A stretch of DNA of 37,332 nucleotides from assembly GCF_000312425.1 (NCBI RefSeq), contig NZ_HE997181.1, forward strand, positions 4,845,995 to 4,883,326. The letters are read 5' to 3'. Each line of letters opens with the position of its first letter. Position 1 is the stretch's first letter. Below, piece by piece: positions 17,756 through 26,247 of this stretch. The notes below the pieces were generated by a model that worked only from the letters and a program-made list of their open reading frames with translations, was not told the origin of the DNA and did not search any database. The DNA is from Reyranella massiliensis 521. GTDB lineage: Bacteria > Pseudomonadota > Alphaproteobacteria > Reyranellales > Reyranellaceae. Made by a program: the position numbers and the translations under genes.

Positions 17756-19071
17756 GCAGCGCCCTGTTCTCGGCCGGCGAGGCCGCGTCAATCCTGTTCG
17801 GCGTCTTCTTTGTCTTGCTGATCTTGCGCGTGCCCGTGGCCTTCGCCCTTGGGCTCGCCTGCCTGCCACTCTTCTACCTGGAGCCTCGGCTCGGGACGAT
17901 GATGCTCGCGCAGGAAACCTTCAACGCCTACAACTCCTTCATCCTGCTCGCCGTGCCGTTCTTCCTGTTGACGGCCAACCTGATGAGCGTCGGCGGCATC
18001 ACCGACAGGCTGGTGGCGCTGTCGCGTTCCATCGTCGGAAGCTGGCCTGGGTCGCTGGCGCAGATCAACGTCGTGCTCTCGGTGTTCTTCGCCGGCATTT
18101 CAGGCTCCTCGACCGCAGATGCGGCGAGCCAAAGCAAGATCTTCATCGATGCGCAGACCAAGGAAGGCTACGACCTCTCCTTCTCGATCGCCATCACCGC
18201 CGTCTCGGCGGTGCTGGCCGTGGTCATTCCACCGTCGATCCTGATGATTGTCTGGGGCGGTCTGATCTCGACATCGATCGGCGCGCTCTATCTTGCCGGC
18301 GTCGTTCCCGGCCTGCTGATCGCCGGCGCCCAGATGGCCACTGTGCACGTCTATGCCGTGAAGCGGGGCTATCCGACCTATCCGCGTTCGTCCATTCGGC
18401 AACTCTTCTGCGCAATCTGGGTGTCGATCCCGGCGCTGATGACTCCGGTCATCATCGTGGGTGGCATCCTGCTGGGCTGGTTCACGGCGACCGAATCGGC
18501 CTGCGTCGCCGTGCTGTACTCAGCGGTGCTGTCGATCGTCGTCTATCGCGAGATGGGGGCGAAAGAGCTCTACAAGGCGCTGGTCGACACCGGCAAGCTC
18601 GCCTCCGTGGCGCTGTTCTGTATCGGCACGGCCTCGGCCTTCGGCTGGCTGCTGGCTTACTACCGCATCCCGCAGGAGCTGTTGGCCAACGTCACGAGCT
18701 GGGGTCTGGGACCGATCGGCGTCGGCTTCTTCATCGCCTTCGTGTTCCTGGTCGTGGGCTGCTTCCTCGACGCCATCCCGGCCATCATCATTGTCGGCAC
18801 GGTGCTGCAGCCTCTCGCCAAGTCGGTCGCAATGGACCCCGTCCACTTCGCGATCGTCTCGATCGTATCGCTGGCCTTCGGCCTGGTGACGCCCCCTTAC
18901 GGACTCTGCCTCATGATCTCCTGCGCCGTTGCCGGCGTGCCGCTGCGCTTCGCGCTGAAGGATACGATCATCATGCTGGTGCCGATGATCGTGGTGCTGG
19001 CGGCAATGATCGTCTGGCCCGATATCGCCCTCTTCCTGCCCCGCCTGATCGCACCGGAGCTGATGAAGTAG
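17752..19071 (+). CDS. dctM: TRAP transporter large permease (DctM family)
   Basis: The 439-residue large membrane subunit of the TRAP carrier, holding the ion/substrate transport site. Family features: the long hydrophobic start, FAGISGSSTADAASQSKIFIDAQTKEGYDLSFS (about residues 113-146), and the C-terminal GLVTPPYGLCLMISCAVAGVPL. There are about 11-12 helices and length is normal. The start is a GTG overlapping the dctQ stop as GTGA, typical of translational coupling. Its 3' end is 3 bp from the stop of the convergent nitronate monooxygenase gene. The substrate cannot be told. Confidence 0.93.
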   Translation: MSSALFSAGEAASILFGVFFVLLILRVPVAFALGLACLPLFYLEPRLGTMMLAQETFNAYNSFILLAVPFFLLTANLMSVGGITDRLVALSRSIVGSWPGSLAQINVVLSVFFAGISGSSTADAASQSKIFIDAQTKEGYDLSFSIAITAVSAVLAVVIPPSILMIVWGGLISTSIGALYLAGVVPGLLIAGAQMATVHVYAVKRGYPTYPRSSIRQLFCAIWVSIPALMTPVIIVGGILLGWFTATESACVAVLYSAVLSIVVYREMGAKELYKALVDTGKLASVALFCIGTASAFGWLLAYYRIPQELLANVTSWGLGPIGVGFFIAFVFLVVGCFLDAIPAIIIVGTVLQPLAKSVAMDPVHFAIVSIVSLAFGLVTPPYGLCLMISCAVAGVPLRFALKDTIIMLVPMIVVLAAMIVWPDIALFLPRLIAPELMK

Positions 19072-19074
19072 TCG

Positions 19075-20010
19075 TCAGAACCCGCCCGCCAGCGAGCGTT
19101 CGCCCTGCTGGCGGCGGATGGCGTGGAAGCCATCGACCGTGCGGCCGATGATCTCGGCCACCGGCAGCACCTCGTGGATCAGGCCGACCGTCTGACCCGC
19201 GAGTGCCAGCGAAGCTTCCATGTCGCCGCCGAAATAGACGTCCTTCACATTGCCGAAGATCGCCCGATCGAACGAGCCGGCGCGGTCGATCTCCTTGGCA
19301 CGCTCGGTTTTCAGGGCGCGCACGCACGGCGTCGACTTGCGGTTCAACATCACCGTGCCGGTATCGTCGGCGTCGACGATGGCCTGCTTGTAGTTGTGGT
19401 GCACCGGGCTCTCGGCCGCGCTCACGAACCGCGTCCCCATCTGGATGCCTTCGGCGCCCAACGCAAAGGCCGCCGCCATGCCGCGGCCGTCGCAGATGCC
19501 GCCGGCGGCGATCATCGGCACGTCGGTCTTCTCCCGCACCGCCTGCAGCAGAACCAAGGTCGAGACGTCGTCGGGATTCTTGAAACCGCCGCCCTCGCCG
19601 CCTTCGACGATCAGCCCGTCGACGCCCGCTTCGACGGCCTTCAGGGCCGAGGAGAGATTGGGCACCACGTGATAGACGGTGAGGCCGGCGGCCTTCAGTG
19701 TCGGCAGCAGCTTGGCGGGCGAGCCGGCCGAGGTGCTGACGAACTTCACGCCCGACCTGGCCACGAGATCGACGATCCGCGGCTCGCGGATAAAGAGCAG
19801 CGGCAGGTTCACACCGAACGGCTTGTCGGTGAGCTGCTTCATCTTCTCGATCTCGGCGAGGCAGGCATCGACCTCGCCGCTGGAGGTCTCGATGATGCCG
19901 AGACCGCCGGCATTGGAGACCGCCGACGCGAGTTGACTGCGCGCGATCCAGCCCATCGGCGCCTGCACGATGGGATACTTGACGCCGGTATGGGCAAGCA
20001 CTCGGTTCAT
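19075..20010 (-). CDS. Nitronate monooxygenase / 2-nitropropane dioxygenase family protein
   Basis: A 311-residue FMN-dependent TIM-barrel protein. Family signs: the N-terminal GVKYPIVQAPMGWIARSQLASAVSNAGGLGII, DKPFGVNLPLLF, GVKFVSTSAGSPAKLL, GVDGLIVEGGEGGGF (phosphate binding) and DVPMIAAGGICDGRGMAAAFALGAEGIQMGTRFVSAAES. Members oxidise nitronates or reduce enoyl substrates; the true substrate is unknown. The ATG at 20010 has an SD (GGAAGG). The frame runs open upstream over the hydrolase gene, but that is not coding. It is 19 bp downstream of the alpha/beta hydrolase on the same strand, likely one operon. Class I versus II NMO cannot be told with certainty. Confidence 0.88.
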   Translation of the reverse strand: MNRVLAHTGVKYPIVQAPMGWIARSQLASAVSNAGGLGIIETSSGEVDACLAEIEKMKQLTDKPFGVNLPLLFIREPRIVDLVARSGVKFVSTSAGSPAKLLPTLKAAGLTVYHVVPNLSSALKAVEAGVDGLIVEGGEGGGFKNPDDVSTLVLLQAVREKTDVPMIAAGGICDGRGMAAAFALGAEGIQMGTRFVSAAESPVHHNYKQAIVDADDTGTVMLNRKSTPCVRALKTERAKEIDRAGSFDRAIFGNVKDVYFGGDMEASLALAGQTVGLIHEVLPVAEIIGRTVDGFHAIRRQQGERSLAGGF

Positions 20011-20029
20011 CTGCTTCCTTCCTGTTGTC

Positions 20030-21553
20030 TCATGGCATGTGGCGCGCGCGTTCCCACGCGGCGGCAAAATTGGGCGGTGTGTCGGAGCGACAGGGCAACG
20101 CCTTCTTCGGGTCGGGATCCTCGATGAAGCTGTCTCGCAGGCGCGCGGCGCACGGATCCTGCACGACCACGCCATGGCCCTGGGCACGGAACACGACGTT
20201 GCGCGCTGCCGAGAGCGTCCGCGCTGCCTCGCGCGCCCAAAGGGGCGGCGTCAGCCAGTCGAAGGTGCCGCTCAGCAGCAAGGTCGGCACGGCGGACTTC
20301 ACCGGCTGACGATCGGCTGCCGGCGCGGCCGCGACCCGCCACGCCGGGCAGAAGGTCGGCGACTTGCTGGCCTTGGCGTTCAGGCCGTAGACCCCGTTCT
20401 CTTCGATCGCATTGCGGCGCGCCGCACGATCGACCATCGGCCAGGTCTCCCGACATTCGATACTGTTGTAGAGCCCGTCGAACTGCTGAGCGTTCTGCTC
20501 GAGCAGCCCGCCATCGTTGCTCTCGAGATCCTCGGCAAAGAGGCGCACCAGACGGAGATCGCCCCGCTTCACGGCCCCCATTGTTTCGGGGATGGAGGCG
20601 GCCTCGCCTTCACGCATCATATTCAGCAGCACCGACAGGAGCTTGGTGCCGTCGAGCTTCACGGATTGCGACCCGTCCTCCAAGGCGAGAGTGAGGTCTA
20701 TGGGCTCGCGATCGGCGGCCTCGATCACGCCCTCGACCGTGGCGCGTAAATCGGGATGCCGCTCGCGGCAGGGCGCATCGGCAGCACAATCGGCATAGAG
20801 CTGCTCGAAGGCGCGGCGGACGATCGCGGGCTCGTTCTGCTCGCCGTTGATCTGAGGCGGATAGACACCGTCGAGCACGGCGGCCCGCACCAGGCCGGGA
20901 TGCCGGCGCATCACTTCGAGGCCCCAGCGCGTGCCGTAGGATACGCCGTAGATGTTGATGCGGCTGAGGCCCATCGCCGTGGCCAGATCGGCCACGTCGT
21001 CGGCCAGCACCGGCGTGTTGTACATGCTGAGGTCGATCTTGCGGCGGTCGATATTGGCCCGGCAGCGCGCCAGTATTTCCCTCTCCTGCTGTTCGGTGAC
21101 GGCGCGGCGGCGCGCCTTGGCCGGTTCGGTCATGCGGTTGTCGAAGCAGTCGAGATTGGGCGTCGACCCACCCGCGCCGCGCTGACTCAGGATGATCACG
21201 TCGCGCTTGCGGCGGATCACGGCGGTCTCGTTCCACCAGTCGCCTTCGGCCAGCGCGTCGGCGCCGGGGGTCGAGGCCACCAGCGGCGCATCGCCTGGGC
21301 CGCCCGAGAGATAGACCAGCGGCTCCGCGCCGGCCGTGCGCTTGGCCTTGAGGACGGCGACCTTCAACTTGACCTCGCGGCCCTGCGGCTGGTCGCGATT
21401 CTCAGGGACGATCAGCACGAAGCATTGGACCCTGTCGCCGCGCGGCGGCTTGAACGTGCAGCGTTCGCGCTCCAGGCGTGGTGCCGCGACGGCACTCTCT
21501 GCCAAAACGAGCAGAAATGCTGCCAGTCCGCACAGGAACCACACTCGCGCCAT
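20030..21553 (-). CDS. Exported alpha/beta-hydrolase, peptidase S33-like
   Basis: A 507-residue periplasmic serine hydrolase. A signal peptide (VWFLCGLAAFLLVLAESAVAA) precedes the core: YLSGGPGDAP (oxyanion region), VIILSQRGAGGSTPNLDC, the nucleophile elbow GVSYGTRWG with Ser205, ending with an SGTFDWLTPP acidic residue and AQGHGVV histidine. The arrangement resembles the TAP-like/S33 prolyl-aminopeptidase group (tripeptidyl aminopeptidase relatives). Many cysteines in the mature part (about 10) suggest disulfides. I chose the ATG at 21553 because it starts the signal peptide; ATGs at 21571 and 21589 are in frame, none with a good SD. It diverges from the MFS gene with about 47 bp between starts. 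Confidence 0.87.
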   Translation of the reverse strand: MARVWFLCGLAAFLLVLAESAVAAPRLERERCTFKPPRGDRVQCFVLIVPENRDQPQGREVKLKVAVLKAKRTAGAEPLVYLSGGPGDAPLVASTPGADALAEGDWWNETAVIRRKRDVIILSQRGAGGSTPNLDCFDNRMTEPAKARRRAVTEQQEREILARCRANIDRRKIDLSMYNTPVLADDVADLATAMGLSRINIYGVSYGTRWGLEVMRRHPGLVRAAVLDGVYPPQINGEQNEPAIVRRAFEQLYADCAADAPCRERHPDLRATVEGVIEAADREPIDLTLALEDGSQSVKLDGTKLLSVLLNMMREGEAASIPETMGAVKRGDLRLVRLFAEDLESNDGGLLEQNAQQFDGLYNSIECRETWPMVDRAARRNAIEENGVYGLNAKASKSPTFCPAWRVAAAPAADRQPVKSAVPTLLLSGTFDWLTPPLWAREAARTLSAARNVVFRAQGHGVVVQDPCAARLRDSFIEDPDPKKALPCRSDTPPNFAAAWERARHMP

Positions 21554-21600
21554 GGCTATGTTCTGCCACATCGTAGCTTGTGACGGCATGAAGTAATTCT

Positions 21601-22911
21601 ATGGAAGGGATGCCGGCGAACGTCTTGCCAGCCCGACCGCCCCGTCTCACTTTGCCGGCCATGACCTCCCGCTCCTATTGGACCGCCGTCTGGTGCGGCT
21701 TCCTCGTCCTCACCATCGGGCTCGGCGTCCGCCAGAGCTTCGGCATCTTCCTCAAGCCCGTCTCGGCCGAACTGAATGTCGGCCGCGAACTCTTCTCCTT
21801 CGGCACTGCGTTTTCCATGCTGCTGATGGGAGCGGTGGCACCCTTCGCCGGCCGGCTCTGCGACCGCTTCGGGTCGGCGCCGACAATCGCCGGCGGCGGC
21901 GTCCTCTATGTGGCGGGCATGGTGGTAACGGCGGTCATGCATGACGGGTTCATGCTGATCCTCGGCAATATCCTGGTCGGCGTCGGCCTCTCGGCGGCGA
22001 GCTTCGGGCCGGTGCTGGGCGTGATCCTGCGCGTGGCGCCGCCGGCCAAGGCGGCGCTCGCGGTGGGCATCTGCTCCGCCGGCGGCTCGTTCGGCCAGTT
22101 TTTCATCGTGCCGCTCGCAGCCGTGCTGCAGAACTATTTCGGCGACTGGCGCCCCACCATGTGGGCGCTGACCGGCATCGCCGTGCTGATGATCCTGCTG
22201 GCCGCCGGCCTGAACGACAGCAAGGAGATCGCAGCCAGCAAGAAGGCCGGCGGCGGCAACCAGACCGCGGGCGCGGCGCTCTCAGAGGCCTTCGCGCAGA
22301 AGAGCTACATCCTGCTGGTGATCGGCTACTTCGTCTGCGGCTTCCACGTCGCCTTCGTGGGCGGCCATCTGCCGGCCTACATCTCCGACAAGGGGATCGG
22401 GCTGTCGCTGTTCGGCATGAAGCTCTCGCCGGCGGAGCTGGGCGGCTGGGCGATCGGCATGGTTGGCCTGTTCAATATCGCCGGCGCCATCATCTGGAGC
22501 TCGATGGGCGCCAAGTACAAGCGCAAGAACCTGTTGTCGCTGCTCTACCTGCTGCGTTCGCTGGTCTTCCTGGGTTTCGTGCTGGCACCGCTGTCGGCGG
22601 CATCGGTGCTGACCTTCGCCGCGGCGCTGGGCTTCCTGTGGCTGGGCACCGTACCGCTCACCACGTCGCTGGTCGGCTACATTTTCGGGCCGGTGCATCT
22701 CACCATGCTGAACGGCATCGTCTTCTTCGGCCATCAGGTCGGCAGCTTCTTCGGCGGCTGGGGCGGCGGCCGCATCTTCGACCTGCAGGGCAACTACGAC
22801 CTGATGTGGTGGATCTCGATTGCGCTCGGCCTGGTTTCGGCCGCCCTGCACTATCCGATCGTCGAGGAACGGCTGACGCGGCCTGCCCAGCCCGCACTGC
22901 AGCCGGCATGA
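21601..22911 (+). CDS. MFS transporter, monocarboxylate/oxalate-formate-like
   Basis: A 436-residue 12-helix major-facilitator carrier. Helix 1-2 reads WTAVWCGFLVLTIGLGVRQSFGIFLKPVSAELNVGRELFSFGTAFSMLLMG, followed by the MFS signature region RLCDRFGSAPTIAGGGVLYVAGM. This layout (RQSFGIFL and ELF then FGTAFS) is characteristic of the MCT/OFA-like group, which moves monocarboxylates or oxalate. A cytoplasmic linker (NDSKEIAASKKAGGGNQ) divides the two six-helix halves. The first ATG at 21601 and a later ATG at 21661, which removes 20 residues, are both possible; neither has an SD. Its stop is coupled by ATGA to a small membrane ORF. Substrate unknown. Confidence 0.88.
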   Translation: MEGMPANVLPARPPRLTLPAMTSRSYWTAVWCGFLVLTIGLGVRQSFGIFLKPVSAELNVGRELFSFGTAFSMLLMGAVAPFAGRLCDRFGSAPTIAGGGVLYVAGMVVTAVMHDGFMLILGNILVGVGLSAASFGPVLGVILRVAPPAKAALAVGICSAGGSFGQFFIVPLAAVLQNYFGDWRPTMWALTGIAVLMILLAAGLNDSKEIAASKKAGGGNQTAGAALSEAFAQKSYILLVIGYFVCGFHVAFVGGHLPAYISDKGIGLSLFGMKLSPAELGGWAIGMVGLFNIAGAIIWSSMGAKYKRKNLLSLLYLLRSLVFLGFVLAPLSAASVLTFAAALGFLWLGTVPLTTSLVGYIFGPVHLTMLNGIVFFGHQVGSFFGGWGGGRIFDLQGNYDLMWWISIALGLVSAALHYPIVEERLTRPAQPALQPA

Positions 22912-23045
22912 GCATGAGCTGGCAAGCCCTGCTGCTCTGGGTTTCTGCCAGCCTCGTCGTGGCCGCGACCGCCGTCTCGTTCGTCCTGTGGGGGATGAAC
23001 GGGCCGGCCTATCTGGTCGACCTGATCGCGGCCTATTGCCTGTAG
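22908..23045 (+). CDS. Small 45-residue membrane protein coupled to the MFS gene
   Basis: A 45-residue ORF with ATG at 22908 overlapping the MFS stop (ATGA). Its residues are one predicted transmembrane helix (about ALLLWVSASLVVAATAVSFVLWGM, residues 7-30) and a short polar-to-hydrophobic tail ending AAYCL. A second ATG two codons later could also start it. It resembles in design the small subunits that accompany some transporters (for example MetS of MetP), so a partner role is inferred. Such small proteins are easily missed by annotation. The stop lies 1 bp from the convergent hslU stop. No homology can be claimed. Confidence 0.6.
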   Translation: MSMSWQALLLWVSASLVVAATAVSFVLWGMNGPAYLVDLIAAYCL

Positions 23046-23046
23046 C

Positions 23047-24357
23047 TCAGAGAACGAACTTCGAGAGGTCGGCGTTCTTGGCAAGCGAGCTGACCCGCTC
23101 GCGGACATAGGCGGCGTCGATCTCGACCTTCTCGCCGGGCTTGTCCGAGGCGGTGAAGCTGATCTCTTCGAGGAGCTTCTCCATCACGGTATGCAGCCGG
23201 CGCGCGCCGATATTCTCGACCGTCTCGTTGATCTCGGCCGATAGGCGCGCCAGCTCGTCGATGGCGTCGGACTTGAATTCGAGATCGACCTTCTCGGTGC
23301 CGAGCAGCGCCTTGTATTGCTTCACCAGGCTCGCCTCCGGCTCGGTCAGGATGCGGCGGAAATCCTCCTGGTTGAGCGAGGCCAGGCTGACGCGGATCGG
23401 CAGGCGGCCCTGCAGCTCCGGCAGCATGTCCGAGGGCTTGGCGAGGTGGAAGGCGCCGGAGCAGATGAACAGCACATGGTCGGTCTTCAGCGGCCCGTGC
23501 TTGGTGTTCACCGTCGTACCTTCGATCAGGGGCAGCAGGTCGCGCTGCACGCCTTCGCGGCTCACGTCGCCGCCGCCGCGGAATTCGCTGCGCGCGGTGA
23601 TCTTGTCGATCTCGTCGATGAAGACGATGCCGTTCTGCTCGACCAGATCGCGCGCTTCGCGCACCACACGCTCCTGATCGAGGAGCTTGTCGCTCTCCTC
23701 GCGCATCAGCGTCTCGTGGCTTTCGGCCACGGTCATCTTGCGCTTCTTAGTGCGGCCGCCGAACGCCTTGCCCAGCATGTCGCCGATATTGATCATGCCG
23801 ACCGACGCGCCCGGCTGGCCGGGCACCTCGAACTGCATGGGCGAACCGGAATCGGCCACCTCGACTTCGATCTCGCGATCGTTGAGTTCGCCGTCGCGCA
23901 ACTTGTGGCGGAAGCGCTGCCGCGTCTCCTCGCTGGCATTGGGGCCGCACAGCGCATCGATGACGCGATCCTCAGCCGCCAATTCGGCCTTGGCGCGCAC
24001 GTCCTTGCGCAAACGCTCCTTCGCCATCTCGAGGGCCACTTCCATCAGGTCGCGCGCGATCTGCTCGACGTCGCGGCCGACATAGCCGACCTCGGTGAAC
24101 TTGGTGGCTTCGACCTTGAGGAACGGCGCATTGGCGAGCTTGGCGAGGCGCCGCGCGATCTCGGTCTTGCCGCAGCCGGTCGGCCCGATCATCAGAATGT
24201 TCTTGGGCAGCACTTCCTCGCGCAGCCCTTCGGGAAGCTGCAGGCGACGCCAACGGTTGCGCAGCGCGATGGCGACCGCGCGCTTGGCGTCCTGCTGGCC
24301 GACGATGTGCTTGTCGAGTTCGGAGACGATCTCGCGGGGGGAAAAGTCGTTGCTCAT
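23047..24357 (-). CDS. hslU: ATP-dependent protease ATPase subunit HslU
   Basis: The 436-residue AAA+ unfoldase that feeds substrates into the HslV peptidase. Walker A GPTGCGKTE (residues 58-66), the pore loop GYVGRD (91-96), the inserted I-domain (about 110-240, including DRVIDALCGPNA), the Walker B IVFIDEIDK and the C-terminal DLSKFVL, whose last residues dock into HslV. All are intact and of normal length. Downstream of hslV with 6 bp between; the start ATG at 24357 has only a GAGAAG upstream. The usual order hslV-hslU is conserved. Confidence 0.97.
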   Translation of the reverse strand: MSNDFSPREIVSELDKHIVGQQDAKRAVAIALRNRWRRLQLPEGLREEVLPKNILMIGPTGCGKTEIARRLAKLANAPFLKVEATKFTEVGYVGRDVEQIARDLMEVALEMAKERLRKDVRAKAELAAEDRVIDALCGPNASEETRQRFRHKLRDGELNDREIEVEVADSGSPMQFEVPGQPGASVGMINIGDMLGKAFGGRTKKRKMTVAESHETLMREESDKLLDQERVVREARDLVEQNGIVFIDEIDKITARSEFRGGGDVSREGVQRDLLPLIEGTTVNTKHGPLKTDHVLFICSGAFHLAKPSDMLPELQGRLPIRVSLASLNQEDFRRILTEPEASLVKQYKALLGTEKVDLEFKSDAIDELARLSAEINETVENIGARRLHTVMEKLLEEISFTASDKPGEKVEIDAAYVRERVSSLAKNADLSKFVL

Positions 24358-24363
24358 GATTTA

Positions 24364-24927
24364 CTAGAGCTTCTCGATGACGAGGTTGTGGTTGGTGTAG
24401 ACGCAGATATCGGCGGCGATCTTCATCGACTTGCGGGCGATCGCCTCGGCGTCCATGCCGTCGACGTCGATCAGGGCGCGCGCGGCGGAGAGTGCGTAGT
24501 TGCCGCCCGAGCCGATGGCGATGATGCCACCCTCCGGCTCCAGCACGTCACCCGTGCCCGACAGCAGCAGCGACACGTCCTTGTCGGCCACGGCCATCAT
24601 CGCTTCGAGGCGGCGCAGGTAACGGTCGGTGCGCCAGTCCTTGGCGAGTTCGATGCAGGCGCGCAGGAGCTGGCCAGGATGGCGCTCCAGCTTGGTTTCC
24701 AGCCGCTCGAACAGGGTGAAGGCGTCTGCGGTAGCGCCGGCGAAGCCCGCCACGATCTGGCCATTGCCGATACGGCGGACCTTGCGGGCATTGCCCTTGA
24801 CGATGGTCTGGCCCATCGACACCTGGCCATCGCCCGCCATGACGACCTGGTCGCCCTTGCGCACCGAAAGGATAGTCGTGGCATGCCAGCCCGGACCGGC
24901 GGAACTGTCTGATTGTGCGGAAGACAT
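24364..24927 (-). CDS. hslV: ATP-dependent protease peptidase subunit HslV
   Basis: The 187-residue threonine peptidase of the HslVU (ClpYQ) complex, a dodecamer of two hexamers. The catalytic Thr is in HATTILSVRKGDQVVMAGDGQVSMG, here Thr17 counting from the ATG at 24927. E. coli HslV begins directly with MTTIV, so this protein needs removal of a 16-residue propeptide (or a different start). Other motifs are IVAGFAGATADAFTLFERLE, ACIELAKDWRTDRYLRRLEA and AIGSGGNYALSAARALID. An upstream ATG at 24954 is in frame but lies in or before the promoter-like region. Alphaproteobacterial HslVs commonly carry such extensions. No SD precedes the ATG. Confidence 0.95.
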   Translation of the reverse strand: MSSAQSDSSAGPGWHATTILSVRKGDQVVMAGDGQVSMGQTIVKGNARKVRRIGNGQIVAGFAGATADAFTLFERLETKLERHPGQLLRACIELAKDWRTDRYLRRLEAMMAVADKDVSLLLSGTGDVLEPEGGIIAIGSGGNYALSAARALIDVDGMDAEAIARKSMKIAADICVYTNHNLVIEKL

Positions 24928-24931
24928 GCGC

Positions 24932-24962
24932 CCTAAATAGGGATTTGGGGGCACAAATCAAT
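24932..24962 (-). promoter_or_regulatory. RpoH (sigma32)-like promoter directly before hslV
   Basis: Read leftward: ATTGAT (24957-24962), 15 nt, then CCTATTTAGG (24932-24941), 4 bases before the hslV ATG. The downstream box fits the alphaproteobacterial heat-shock consensus CYTATNTNNG at every fixed position, and ATTGAT has the TTGA of CTTGAC. Initiation about 7 nt after the box would fall at or near the A of the ATG, so the mRNA may be leaderless. The consensus is known from rhizobial and Caulobacter RpoH; the site itself is inferred. It also contains the small palindrome CCCTA-AA-TAGGG. Confidence 0.6.
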
Positions 24963-25002
24963 CGCGCATCTATGCCCGCAGAGGCCGTGCTAACGTCGGG
25001 TC

Positions 25003-26247
25003 ATGAGCGACTCAGTCATCGTCATTGGCGCCGGCATCGTCGGCACCGCCACCGCCCGCGCCCTGCAACGCGCCGGCCACAGCGTCACCCTTCTGGACAG
25101 CGCCGAGCCCGGCAAGGCGACGTCCTTCGGCAATGCGGGCTTCCTGTCGCTCGACAGCCTTATTCCGCTGGCCAGACCTGCGACCCTGAAGAAGGTGCCG
25201 CAGATGCTGATGGATCGTGACGGCCCCCTCACTTTGCATCGGCCGAGCATTCCGTCCTTGCTGCCCTGGATGGCGCGTTTCGCCTTGGCGGCGATGAGCC
25301 CGGCAGAGGTCGACAAGGGCAAGGCCGCCTTCAAGCCGCTGATGCTGGAGGCCGATCTCGCCTGGAAGGCGGAGATCCAGGCTTCGGGCCTCGGCGAGCT
25401 TTTCCAGACCAAGGGCGCGCTCTACGTCTACGAAAGCGAAGCCTCGTTCCAGGGCACGGACGAGATGCGCGGTCTGCAGGCCGGCAAGGGCACCGAATTC
25501 GAGATCGTCGACGGCAATCGCGCGCGCGAGCTGGCGCCGGGCCTCAGTCCGCACATCGTGCGCGGTATCTATTATCCGCGCGGCAGTCATACGGTGAATC
25601 CCTACCAGGTCGTGGCGACCCTGGCGGAACGCTTCACGGCCGAAGGCGGCACTGTCGTGCGCGGTCGCGTCCGCGGCTTTCGCCGCGACGGCAACCGCGT
25701 GACGGCCGTCCAGCTCACCGATTCCGAACTACCCGCCAAGGCCGTCATGATCTCGGCCGGCCGCGCCTCCGGCGAACTGACACGGCTCCTGGGCTTTAAT
25801 GCGCCGCTGGTGGCCGAGCGCGGCTATCACGTGATGCTGGCGCCCGACAATGTGCGCTTCGATCTGCCGGTCAGCCCGCCCGACCGCGGCCTCTTCTTCA
25901 CGCCCATGGCCGAGGGCCTGCGTCTCGCAGGCACGGTCGAGCTGGCGGCGCCGCATCAGCCGCCCTCCTGGCATCGCGCCGATCTGCTGGTCAAACATCT
26001 CAAGGCGATCTTCCCGGGCGTCGGCGGCGAGGAGCGCAGCCGCTGGATCGGCGAGCGCCCGACGCTGCCCGACTATCGCCCCGCCATCGGCCGCGCGCCG
26101 CGGCTGGCCAACGTCTATTGCGGCTATGGCCATCAGCATCTCGGCCTGACGCTGGCGACCGTGACAGGCCGCCTGATCGCTCGTCAGATGGAAGGCGAGG
26201 AATTGCCCGAGGCGCTCAAGGCCTGCGATCCGGGGCGCTTTGGATGA
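25003..26247 (+). CDS. DadA-like FAD-dependent D-amino acid oxidoreductase
   Basis: A 414-residue FAD protein of the DAO/DadA family, which oxidises D-amino acids or related amines to 2-oxo acids, usually passing electrons to the respiratory chain. The Rossmann fingerprint VIVIGAGIVGTATARALQRAGHSVTLLD opens the protein (GAGIVG at 9-14), followed by TSFGNAGFLS, the segment that contacts FAD in DadA. The C-terminus has RPTLPDYRPAIGRAPRLANVYCGYGHQHLGLTLATVTGRLIA, the second FAD-binding block. Intact at normal length. Divergent from hslV with 75 bp between starts, and coupled to the GFA-family gene by an ATGA overlap. Substrate is not deducible. Confidence 0.91.
   Translation: MSDSVIVIGAGIVGTATARALQRAGHSVTLLDSAEPGKATSFGNAGFLSLDSLIPLARPATLKKVPQMLMDRDGPLTLHRPSIPSLLPWMARFALAAMSPAEVDKGKAAFKPLMLEADLAWKAEIQASGLGELFQTKGALYVYESEASFQGTDEMRGLQAGKGTEFEIVDGNRARELAPGLSPHIVRGIYYPRGSHTVNPYQVVATLAERFTAEGGTVVRGRVRGFRRDGNRVTAVQLTDSELPAKAVMISAGRASGELTRLLGFNAPLVAERGYHVMLAPDNVRFDLPVSPPDRGLFFTPMAEGLRLAGTVELAAPHQPPSWHRADLLVKHLKAIFPGVGGEERSRWIGERPTLPDYRPAIGRAPRLANVYCGYGHQHLGLTLATVTGRLIARQMEGEELPEALKACDPGRFG

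Noticed and set aside
15971..17869. 632-codon leftward open frame covering dctP and dctQ
   Set aside because: Lies antisense to clear TRAP genes; composition is that of reverse-complement GC-rich coding sequence.
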